DNA from: Agromyces mediolanus
GTDB taxonomy: Bacteria; Actinomycetota; Actinomycetes; Actinomycetales; Microbacteriaceae
NCBI RefSeq assembly: GCF_023715325.1
Contig: NZ_JAMBNX010000005.1
Location: 186,001-250,000 of the forward strand
Direction: 5' to 3'
DNA: 64,000 bases
Shown here: positions 25,636 to 32,451 of the stretch, in pieces
How positions within the stretch are numbered: the stretch's first letter is position 1
Layout of the letters: every line of letters begins with the position of its first letter
Made by a program: the position numbers and the translations under genes
Notes under the pieces: generated by a model
What the model saw: only the letters and a program-made list of their open reading frames with translations
What the model was told of the DNA's origin: nothing
The model's database searches: none

Positions 25636-25878
25636 TTAGCTCCTCAATCCAAGGAGCGCAGCCGCTTCTTCGTCGGTCAGCTGAGCGTCCTTTGTCAAGA
25701 TCTTACGCACGAGGCCTGGAGGAATCTCCACACCTTGATGAAACGCAAAAGTTAGCGTCGGTCTTCCTGTCGCCTCGAGTGTCCTGTGCGAGCCCTGGCG
25801 GCGTACCTCCTGGTATCCGAGCTCCCGGCCGAGCAAGGTGAACAGCTTGCTCGCCTTCATCGACGGGTACGTGGGCAT
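25636..25878 (-). CDS. hicA: HicA-like mRNA interferase toxin
   Basis: 80 aa. Double-stranded-RNA-binding-like toxin: MKASKLFTLLGRELGYQEVRRQGSHRTLEATGR, with the catalytic His in QGSHR (about 31), then LTFAFHQG and PPGLVRKILTK. Family members cleave mRNA. I start at ATG 25878 (MPTYPSMKASK); an ATG four codons earlier is possible. With hicB this forms a type II toxin-antitoxin module, a plausible maintenance device of the small element. Confidence 0.82.
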   Translation of the reverse strand: MPTYPSMKASKLFTLLGRELGYQEVRRQGSHRTLEATGRPTLTFAFHQGVEIPPGLVRKILTKDAQLTDEEAAALLGLRS

Positions 25879-25937
25879 CCCATCGAGCATGACAGAGCCC
25901 CGGATGGGTGGCGCACCCTCATTCGAGGGTCAAGGAA

Positions 25938-26204
25938 CTACGGCAGAGGAACCAAGCGCGATTCATCGAAGTCACGGACGACGGCGGCCCTCAGGGCCTC
26001 ACCACCCGCACTGCACATCGTGATCGTCCATCCCACACGCACCCTTCCCGGGTGGGTGATCATCGGCGGGACGTTGTCGGCGTCGGCGTCGGCGTAGATC
26101 GGGGTCGGGGTGTCGGTGACGCGCCACCGCTGCTCGCGCCAGTACAGGCGCACGGGGCAGTCCTGCTCGAGCCAGAGGGTGACGTGGTCGGTGAGGGTGA
26201 TCAT
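25938..26204 (-). CDS. Small hypothetical protein (DUF6504-like)
   Basis: 88 aa. MITLTDHVTLWLEQDCPVRLYWREQRWRVTDTPTPIYAD looks like a small beta-barrel with a 'PVRLxWRxxRWRVTDTPTP' motif seen in actinobacterial hypotheticals (DUF6504-like, uncertain). It overlaps an out-of-frame reading of similar length, but this frame has the better starts and composition. It reads away from the XRE gene, so both leave the same regulatory gap. Confidence 0.52.
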   Translation of the reverse strand: MITLTDHVTLWLEQDCPVRLYWREQRWRVTDTPTPIYADADADNVPPMITHPGRVRVGWTITMCSAGGEALRAAVVRDFDESRLVPLP

Positions 26205-26299
26205 GGTGCGCCTCCGGGCTTGCCGTCTCGGCGAGAGTCATCCCGGCCAGCTTCCGCAACGCTCGGATCGAGGCCCCGGCGCTTGCTGGTTGTTCTGGC

Positions 26300-26328
26300 A
26301 TGTCAAAGGCTTAGGCAATCTTTGACAT
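26300..26328. promoter_or_regulatory. Inverted-repeat operator upstream of the XRE gene
   Basis: ATGTCAAAG (26300-26308) and its exact reverse complement CTTTGACAT (26320-26328) flank an 11-bp spacer. Further ATGTCAA half-sites lie at 26375, 26406 and 26431. They probably bind the XRE repressor. Confidence 0.62.
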
Positions 26329-26418
26329 TGTGGCAAGCGGATCAAGTCAAGAACTCAGGGGCATCACTGACTTCATGTCAAATACATCACGAGATTACAT
26401 GCGGAATGTCAAGGGTTG

Positions 26419-26424
26419 TAGCCT
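26419..26424 (+). promoter_or_regulatory. -10 box of the XRE gene, probably leaderless
   Basis: TAGCCT, 6 nt before ATG 26431, which itself begins an ATGTCAAA half-site. Confidence 0.5.
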
Positions 26425-26430
26425 CGGGGC

Positions 26431-26925
26431 ATGTCAAAAAAAGAGTTCGCGAACTTGTCCATGACTGACAGGGCGAATTTGGCAGCAAACGTCAAGGCGC
26501 TTCGACAAGAAGCTGGAATGACACAGGCACAGCTCGCGGAGGCTGCCGGCGTATCACGCGCGACGGTCAACAACCTCGAGAGTGGGGCGACAACGCCGCA
26601 GGCGAATGTGCTCGACCGCGTGATGCGCGTCTTCGGGATCGGGCCAGATCCGGATTACTCGCCGCGCACGGAGCTTTGGCTGACGATGATCGGCTCCCTC
26701 ATCGAGGCGATCCCGGAGGCGCGGCGCGAGGCAGCGGTCAACACCGTGCTCCGTTCCCTTGGCAACGCGGTTCGTGCTGGCGCTGTCACTGTCGGCGCAC
26801 CCGTGGATGATGAGTTCGCCGACGAGGACTTCGACGTGGCGACGGGGCACTTGACCCAGCAGGACGTGGATCTCATCGCGAAGAAGGGGACGCGTCGCGC
26901 CGACCAGGTGCCGCACGCAGAGTAG
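26431..26925 (+). CDS. XRE-family repressor (ImmR-like)
   Basis: 164 aa. A cro/C1-type HTH at about residues 19-72: LAANVKALRQEAGMTQAQLAEAAGVSRATVNNLESG. The C-terminal half may dimerise and is acidic (DDEFADEDFDV). Followed 8 nt later by an ImmA-type protease and then the integrase, the ImmR-ImmA-int order known from ICEBs1-type elements; there ImmA cleaves ImmR and releases excision genes. Autoregulation through ATGTCAA sites is likely. Confidence 0.83.
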   Translation: MSKKEFANLSMTDRANLAANVKALRQEAGMTQAQLAEAAGVSRATVNNLESGATTPQANVLDRVMRVFGIGPDPDYSPRTELWLTMIGSLIEAIPEARREAAVNTVLRSLGNAVRAGAVTVGAPVDDEFADEDFDVATGHLTQQDVDLIAKKGTRRADQVPHAE

Positions 26926-26933
26926 GAGATTGG

Positions 26934-27368
26934 ATGCGTGAACTGGTCCGGGTGGCGGCTTCGATGGGGCTCCGTCTGCACTGCGCTCATCTACCCGACG
27001 ACACGCTCGGGTACTACGCGCCGGATGAGGCGAGGATCTACTTCGACATGCGCCTCACGCCGATCGAGCGTCGGAGTGTCGTCGCCCACGAGCTCGGTCA
27101 CGCCCACTATGGCCACACCTGCAGCAACGCATCGACAGAGCGGCAGGCGAAGATCTATGCCGCCCGGCTCCTCATCAACGCGCGCGACTACGCAGGTTTG
27201 GAGCGCGTCAATCCCGACCAGCACCACCTGGCGGAGGAGCTCGGCGTGACGGCCGAACTCGTTGAGATATTCGAGACCTACTGCCTCACTCGCCTGCGGG
27301 GCGTGACGTATGCGCTTCCGAAGATGGGCGTCGGGCAAGCCACACTCGCCGCCGCGCCGGCGTACTAG
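26934..27368 (+). CDS. ImmA/IrrE-type zinc metalloprotease
   Basis: 144 aa. Active site VVAHELGHAHYGH with His52-Glu53-x-x-His56, and a downstream helix TERQAKIYAARLLI that supplies the third ligand. In the family it cleaves the partner XRE repressor, switching on an element. Start: ATG 26934, with GTAGGAG ending just before. No regulatory domain is visible, so the trigger is unknown. Confidence 0.87.
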   Translation: MRELVRVAASMGLRLHCAHLPDDTLGYYAPDEARIYFDMRLTPIERRSVVAHELGHAHYGHTCSNASTERQAKIYAARLLINARDYAGLERVNPDQHHLAEELGVTAELVEIFETYCLTRLRGVTYALPKMGVGQATLAAAPAY

Positions 27369-27386
27369 AACAGAGGGAGTTCCACT

Positions 27387-28613
27387 ATGGGTCGAGCGGC
27401 CAAAGGTGATGGCAGCATCTTCAAGACGCCCACGGGGTATCGCGGCTACGTCACAATCAACGGGCGCCGCAAGTACGCCTCGGGATCGAAGAAGACCGAG
27501 GTTGCTCAGAAGCTCCGCGAGATCAAGAACCAACGCGACAACGGCATCATCACGGTGGGACGATCGCCCAAGCTCGGCGCGTGGATCGGGCACTGGATGA
27601 AGGCCACCGAAGAGAAACACAAGATCAAGACCCACGCTGGCTACCAGTCGATCATCGATGACTACCTTCCTACGTGGCTTTCTGACGTGACCCTCGCCAA
27701 GCTCACTGCCGAGCACCTAGAGGAGGCCTACGACGGGCTGCGTCGGAAGCCGCTTTCGGGTGCCACGATCTACCAGCTGCACTCGATCATCCGGGCCGCG
27801 CTGACGCTCGCGCACAAGCGTGGGCACGTCCCATACAACGCAGCGAAGATGGTCGTCTCGCCACCTGTCGCAGCGAGCAAGAGAGTGGTCCCGTTCTCGG
27901 ATGCTGATCTCGCCCGCATCTTCACCGTCTTGGAGGACTCCAGATCGAAAGCGCGATGGACGTTCGCTCTCGAGCTCGGGCCACGCCCCGGCGAGTCGCT
28001 CGCGCTCGAGTGGCCACATATCGATTTCGCCGAGGGCTCGATCCGTATTGAGCAGCAGATCCAGACGGTCGAGAAGCGGCTGCGACTCGTGAAGTACACG
28101 AAGACGGACTCGAAGTCGGCGCCCGAGTATCGCAAGCTGCCGCTGCCAGGACACCTCGCCGATGTCTTCCGCGAGCACCGCGAACTACAGCTTGCCGAGA
28201 TGAGCCGGGCGAGCCGGTGGGAGGACTGGCGCGATGAAGACGAGCCCGCCGAAGCGGTCCACGCATTCGTCTTCACATCGGCGCGTCGCCCGGGTCGGCC
28301 GATCACTCCCTCGGGCGACTCTCAGCAGTGGGCCCGTTTGGTCGAACTCGCGGGGCTCCCGCATGCGAAGCCCTACACGGCTCGACATACGGCTGCATCT
28401 CGAATGATCGCAGCTGGCATCGACCTCACTGTCGTCGCGGAGATTCTCGGGCACGCCGACATCAAGACGTTGATCAAGGTCTACGCGCACGCGCTTGAGG
28501 AGCGGAAGCGAGCGGCAGCCGACTTGCTCGAGCTCGCGTGGCGGGGGCGATCCGCTGCACCGTATCCTGCACCCTATGAGACAGGCTCGATGCGATCTAG
28601 CGCGAGTCGGTGA
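27387..28613 (+). CDS. int: Tyrosine recombinase (phage-type integrase)
   Basis: 408 aa. The N-terminal AP2-like arm-binding part (MGRAAKGDGSIFKTPTGYRGYV, to about 60) is followed by a SAM-like core-binding domain (about 65-165) and the catalytic domain. Catalytic residues: Arg near 204 in LGPRPGESLALEW, RHTAASR (HxxR, about 334-337), His near 355 in LGHADIKT and Tyr near 365 in KVYAHAL. GAGGGAG precedes the ATG. It lies 77 bp from attR, and its 3' end contains the right arm-type repeats. Confidence 0.93.
   Translation: MGRAAKGDGSIFKTPTGYRGYVTINGRRKYASGSKKTEVAQKLREIKNQRDNGIITVGRSPKLGAWIGHWMKATEEKHKIKTHAGYQSIIDDYLPTWLSDVTLAKLTAEHLEEAYDGLRRKPLSGATIYQLHSIIRAALTLAHKRGHVPYNAAKMVVSPPVAASKRVVPFSDADLARIFTVLEDSRSKARWTFALELGPRPGESLALEWPHIDFAEGSIRIEQQIQTVEKRLRLVKYTKTDSKSAPEYRKLPLPGHLADVFREHRELQLAEMSRASRWEDWRDEDEPAEAVHAFVFTSARRPGRPITPSGDSQQWARLVELAGLPHAKPYTARHTAASRMIAAGIDLTVVAEILGHADIKTLIKVYAHALEERKRAAADLLELAWRGRSAAPYPAPYETGSMRSSASR
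28556..28577 (+). promoter_or_regulatory. Candidate integrase arm sites, right end
   Basis: TGCACCGTAT (28556-28565) and TGCACCCTAT (28568-28577), the same 12-bp-period pair as at 23462-23483, inside the int coding end, 113 bp from attR. Confidence 0.6.
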
Positions 28614-28690
28614 GCGTAGTAGCGGCCCCTAGTCCCGCGTGACTACGGGCCGGAGCGACTCCAAGCGAGTCCCAGTCGCGTCCACTGTGA

Positions 28691-28745
28691 CTGACTGTAA
28701 ATCAGACTGCTCAGCATTCGGGGGTTCGAATCCCTCACTCGCCAC
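28691..28745 (+). repeat. attR: right 55-bp direct repeat
   Basis: Exact copy of 23342-23396, here without the 5' part of tRNA-Tyr, so it is not a gene. Confidence 0.93.
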
Positions 28746-28810
28746 CACCACAGGGATGATCGCCGAACTCGGTACGTGCCGTTCGCGGATCCCGAGCAGA
28801 GTTCGCACAC

Positions 28811-28843
28811 GAAGGAGGCCACCGGATCTCGGTGGCCTTCTTC
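28811..28843 (+). terminator. Terminator, probably the original one of tRNA-Tyr
   Basis: A 14-bp stem (GAAGGAGGCCACCG with one G-T pair to CGGTGGCCTTCTTC), loop GATCT, followed by GTTCCTC. Before the element inserted, it would have stood about 70 bp after tRNA-Tyr. The rest up to 28963 holds no clear gene; a TTGACC near 28888 may belong to the adhesin promoter. Confidence 0.72.
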
Positions 28844-28963
28844 GTTCCTCCGGGCGTCGTCGCTCGCACTCCTCTCGTCTCGCCCAAATTGACCGTTGCG
28901 CGGATCGCCGATTGAGAGGACGATCGCAAAGATGAGGGATCCACAGATATCTCGGGTGTACTC

Positions 28964-31900
28964 ATGACGAGCGCGTCCGCACCGACTCGCCTTCGCCGAC
29001 GGTTGGCCATCGCGTGCACCGTCGCACTCGCTGCGGTGCTCGCGGTCGCGGCCCCGATGGGTGCCGCTGCGGTGAACCCGAATCTGGCGACCAACATCTC
29101 CGCGGTCACGTCACCGGTCTACTCGGGCGATCGGCTCGTCTATGACGCCCAGTTGAGCTGCTCGGCTCCGGCGAGCTGTCAGAACGTCACCCTGCACTTC
29201 TCGAAGCCCGCGGGGGCCTCGGGCGTCGGTGCCGTCGCGTCGCCCTACCCGCCCGGTGTCTCGAGCGTGGTCGCCAACGCGGACGGGACGATCGACATCG
29301 TCTACTCCGCGACCGCGCCCGGGGTGACGAGCGAGCTGAACATCTCCTGGCCGACGGCCAACTACGTCACCCTGCCGGGCCCGCAGACCACGACGATGAC
29401 GGTGTCGCAGCCGGGGGAGACCGATCTCCAGCAGTCCGCGACGATCCAGCTCGACGCGAGCAGCGACCTCGTGCTCTCGAAGAGTGGAGCGCAGCAATCG
29501 AATCCGATGGAGAACTACCAGTACTGCATCAGTTACGGCGTCACCTACCCTGACGAGCCCGCCAGCCATGGTGCCTTGGCGTTCAACAACGTGGTCGTCA
29601 CGGATCCATTGCCCGCAGGAGCCATCTATGTGAGCTCCACGAACGACGGCGTCTTCGATGCAGGAACGAACACCCTCACCTGGACCCTCCCGCAGGTCTC
29701 CACCTCCAGCGATCTCTGCGTGACCGTGCAGTTCGACGCGAGCCTGGTCGGCACGACGGTGACGAACACGGCGTCAGCGACGGGGACTCGGATCGACGGG
29801 ACGGTCGAAACGAAGACGGCGTCCGCGCCCACGGAGATCGTCGATGCTGCGCCCGCCTACGACGTCGCAGGGACGAAGACCGGGTCCGAGATGGCGCCAG
29901 GGCAGGACAACTATTGGATCCTGCAGGGGATCAACCGGTCGAATGTCTCGGTCGACATGTCGATGACCGATCAGGTCCCGGTCGGCCTGGACACGGTCTT
30001 CGTCGCACGCGGATACAACAGCTTCCTCATCGGTGCCGGCTCGACGGTCACGTTCACCTACGCCGACAACTCGAGCGATACGCTGCCGTTCGACTCGGGA
30101 GCCGCAGTGGCCGTCCCGGCTGGGAAGCCCAGGGTGATCACGGTGGCACTGCTGCTGAAAGGCATCCCGGTCGGTGCGAACGTGAACCCGGAGATCCACG
30201 TCACCGTGAACCCGGACGAGCTGCCGCCCGGCGGGCAGATCACGAACTGCTTCACGATCGGGGTCCCCGGCAGCGACTTCACCCCGGTGGACTCCTGCGG
30301 CACGACGGGAACGAGCACCGTGCCCACGCCTCGACCTGGTCTGGGCAAGGCCGACCTCACGGCGTCGGCGGCACCCGGCGGCACCGTGCGGTTCCGCCTG
30401 GACCTGAGCAACAGCACGGAGACCACCGACTGGCGACCCGACCTCTACGACCTGCTGCCGAACCAGCTCACGTATGTCTCCGGGACCTTCACCTCGTCGG
30501 CGAGCAACACGGCGAACTGTCCCGCAGGTGCCGACTTCGACGAAACCGTCACCCCGTCCTATGCCGGCGGGGTCCCCGGAGCCGATGGCACCCGCACCCT
30601 GGTGCGGTGGACCCTGAAACAGGGGGTCACCGGCCTGGTGTTCGTGCCGTTCGGCCCGGCCTGCAGCTACACCTACGACACGACCGTGAACCCGGGCGTC
30701 GCCGCGGGGGAGTACACCGGCAACACCAGCAGCGACTACGACCATTACCGCGGCAACCTCGTCTACGCGTATGACCGCGATCGCATCATCCCGACCGCGC
30801 AGACGGCCGGCTGGGTCGCGGACGTGCGGGATGTGAACGAGAACGGGAACACGATCGAGCAGACCAGGGATGCCGCGGCGGACTTCACCGTCGCCAACTC
30901 GTCGGCAGCGTGGATCACCAAGCAGGTGAGCGGGGATCAGGACGGCGGGACCTGGTTCGACTCGGCCGAGGTTCCGGGACAAGCCGACCAGTCGGGGACG
31001 TCGACCCCCGGCGGCACCGTGTCCTATCGCGCGAAGCTCGGGAACTTCGGGAACCAGAACCTCACGAACATCATCGCGTACGACCTGCTGCCGCTGCCCG
31101 ACAACCACGGCATCACCAACGGTCGATACGACGACCAGCCCGCCGGTGGCAACACCTGGACGCCGGCGATGACCGGGCCGATCGACACCGCCGGCAGCCC
31201 GGTCACCGCCACCTACTCGACGAACCCCGACCCGTGCCGTCCCGAGATGGACAACACGCCCGGGCACACCGCACCGTTCTTCTGCGGGGGCGCTCAGGAC
31301 CCGTCGTGGGTGAGTGCGGCCGCGGTGACGGACTGGGCCGCGATCCGCTCCGTCCGGTTCGATGCCGGGAACGCCGTCGTCACCCCGGGAGAGAACTTCG
31401 AGTTCACCTGGACGATGCAGGCCCCGACCACGCTCGCGGACGGGTCCGCGATCCGAGGCGGGGAGACCACCTGGAACAAGATCGCGATCTCCGCGGTCAA
31501 GGTCTCCGATGGAACGAAGCTGCTCGCGGCGGAAGCGCCCTGGGTCGTCGACAAGATGGCCGTCGGCGGCAGCCTGCTCATCCACAAGCAAGACGGCAGC
31601 GACCCGTCGAACGCCCTCGAAGGTGCCGTGTTCGACATCCGCGACTCCACCGGGGCGACCGTCGGGACGATGACGACGAACGCGGCGGGGGATGCCGCGA
31701 TCCACAACCTTCCGCTCGGCGCCTACACGATCGTGGAGACTTCCGCACCGGCCGGGTACGAACTCGACTCGACGCCCCGCGCGGCGAACGTGTTCGATTC
31801 CGCTCCAGTGCCGCTCACGATCACGAACGTGCTCCTGCCCGCGGTGCTCGGCGGGATCAGCATCCACAAGCAAGACGCGAGCGAACCGACGAAGGCCTTG

Positions 31901-32275
31901 GGCGGCGCCGTCTTCAGCGTCCAGAACGGCGAGGGAGCGGTCGTCGGCACGTTGACCACCGACGCCCGTGGCGATGCGCACCTCGGCGGCCTGCCGCTCG
32001 GTGACTACACGCTCGTCGAGACCACTGCGCCGGGCGGGTACGTGCTCGATCCGACGCCGCGCGTCCTCACCGCCGCGACCGACGCCATCCCGTCGACCAT
32101 CACCAACACACCGGTCGGCCCGACGCCCGCGCCGGTGCCCGCCGCCGGAAGCGGGACGCTGTCCGCGACGGGTTCGGATCTCCCCGTGGTTCCGGGAGCG
32201 GTCGCGGCGATCGCCGTCCTGCTCGGGGCACTGATCGTGATCGGCGCTCGACGCCGTCGCAACAGCGGCGCCTGA
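28964..32275 (+). CDS. Sortase-anchored surface protein with DUF11-like and SpaA-like domains
   Basis: 1103 aa. An N-terminal signal peptide (RLRRRLAIACTVALAAVLAVAAPMGAAA). About residues 160-860 are beta-sandwich units of the DUF11 type with 'VVTDPLPAG', 'MTDQVPVG' and 'AYDLLPL' cores. Two SpaA/prealbumin-like repeats at about 866-955 and 962-1050 begin IHKQD and contain VETSAPAGYELD or VETTAPGGYVLD, layouts that form Lys-Asn isopeptide bonds. The C-terminus has LSATGSD, a hydrophobic helix and RRRR, a variant sorting signal. Probably an adhesin. It lies just outside attR. Confidence 0.87.
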   Translation: MTSASAPTRLRRRLAIACTVALAAVLAVAAPMGAAAVNPNLATNISAVTSPVYSGDRLVYDAQLSCSAPASCQNVTLHFSKPAGASGVGAVASPYPPGVSSVVANADGTIDIVYSATAPGVTSELNISWPTANYVTLPGPQTTTMTVSQPGETDLQQSATIQLDASSDLVLSKSGAQQSNPMENYQYCISYGVTYPDEPASHGALAFNNVVVTDPLPAGAIYVSSTNDGVFDAGTNTLTWTLPQVSTSSDLCVTVQFDASLVGTTVTNTASATGTRIDGTVETKTASAPTEIVDAAPAYDVAGTKTGSEMAPGQDNYWILQGINRSNVSVDMSMTDQVPVGLDTVFVARGYNSFLIGAGSTVTFTYADNSSDTLPFDSGAAVAVPAGKPRVITVALLLKGIPVGANVNPEIHVTVNPDELPPGGQITNCFTIGVPGSDFTPVDSCGTTGTSTVPTPRPGLGKADLTASAAPGGTVRFRLDLSNSTETTDWRPDLYDLLPNQLTYVSGTFTSSASNTANCPAGADFDETVTPSYAGGVPGADGTRTLVRWTLKQGVTGLVFVPFGPACSYTYDTTVNPGVAAGEYTGNTSSDYDHYRGNLVYAYDRDRIIPTAQTAGWVADVRDVNENGNTIEQTRDAAADFTVANSSAAWITKQVSGDQDGGTWFDSAEVPGQADQSGTSTPGGTVSYRAKLGNFGNQNLTNIIAYDLLPLPDNHGITNGRYDDQPAGGNTWTPAMTGPIDTAGSPVTATYSTNPDPCRPEMDNTPGHTAPFFCGGAQDPSWVSAAAVTDWAAIRSVRFDAGNAVVTPGENFEFTWTMQAPTTLADGSAIRGGETTWNKIAISAVKVSDGTKLLAAEAPWVVDKMAVGGSLLIHKQDGSDPSNALEGAVFDIRDSTGATVGTMTTNAAGDAAIHNLPLGAYTIVETSAPAGYELDSTPRAANVFDSAPVPLTITNVLLPAVLGGISIHKQDASEPTKALGGAVFSVQNGEGAVVGTLTTDARGDAHLGGLPLGDYTLVETTAPGGYVLDPTPRVLTAATDAIPSTITNTPVGPTPAPVPAAGSGTLSATGSDLPVVPGAVAAIAVLLGALIVIGARRRRNSGA

Positions 32276-32347
32276 GTGCCGTGATCGGTGCGGTGACCGC
32301 GGCACGGTGACCGCGGTGCGGGAGTCGGCTTCGGCATCCCGGAATAG

Positions 32348-32358
32348 TGGCTATGCCA
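32348..32358. promoter_or_regulatory. TGGC-N3-GCCA operator just upstream of the SBP1 -35 box
   Basis: TGGCTATGCCA abuts the TTGACG -35 box. Same dyad as at 34187, 37398 and 53393. Confidence 0.55.
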
Positions 32359-32400
32359 TTGACGAGCGTGCCCGAAACTCTTACTATTCTGGCTAGCCCA
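32359..32400 (+). promoter_or_regulatory. Promoter and operator of SBP1
   Basis: TTGACG (32359-32364), 17-nt spacer, TACTAT (32382-32387). TGGCTAGCCCA at 32390-32400, a degenerate copy of the shared operator, covers the expected transcription start. Confidence 0.65.
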
Positions 32401-32451
32401 CTATGCTGTGAGGCTTCCTCTGTTCCCGACAACGACGTTAGGACCTCCCCC

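Larger units (their letters stand above)
23397..28745. mobile_element. 5.35-kb element integrated in tRNA-Tyr
   Basis: Bounded by the 55-bp repeats and carrying a tyrosine integrase next to the right end and an excisionase-like gene next to the left end. Base composition is visibly less GC-rich than the flanks, and gene density and style differ. Contents: xis-like gene, exported lipoprotein, a second probably secreted protein, a conserved hypothetical, hicA-hicB, a small hypothetical, XRE regulator, ImmA-type protease, integrase. No replicase, relaxase, terminase or capsid gene is seen, so it probably depends on another element or on excision plus conjugation of a helper. Confidence 0.9.

Noticed and set aside
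23397..28745. Prophage interpretation of the element
   Set aside because: No terminase, portal, capsid, tail, holin or lysin gene is visible. The integrase and XRE/ImmA genes alone do not make a phage.
29774..32305. Long open reading frame antisense to the adhesin gene
   Set aside because: It is opposite a well-supported gene, has Arg/Gly/Val-rich shadow composition and no conserved motif. High GC gives long antisense frames.
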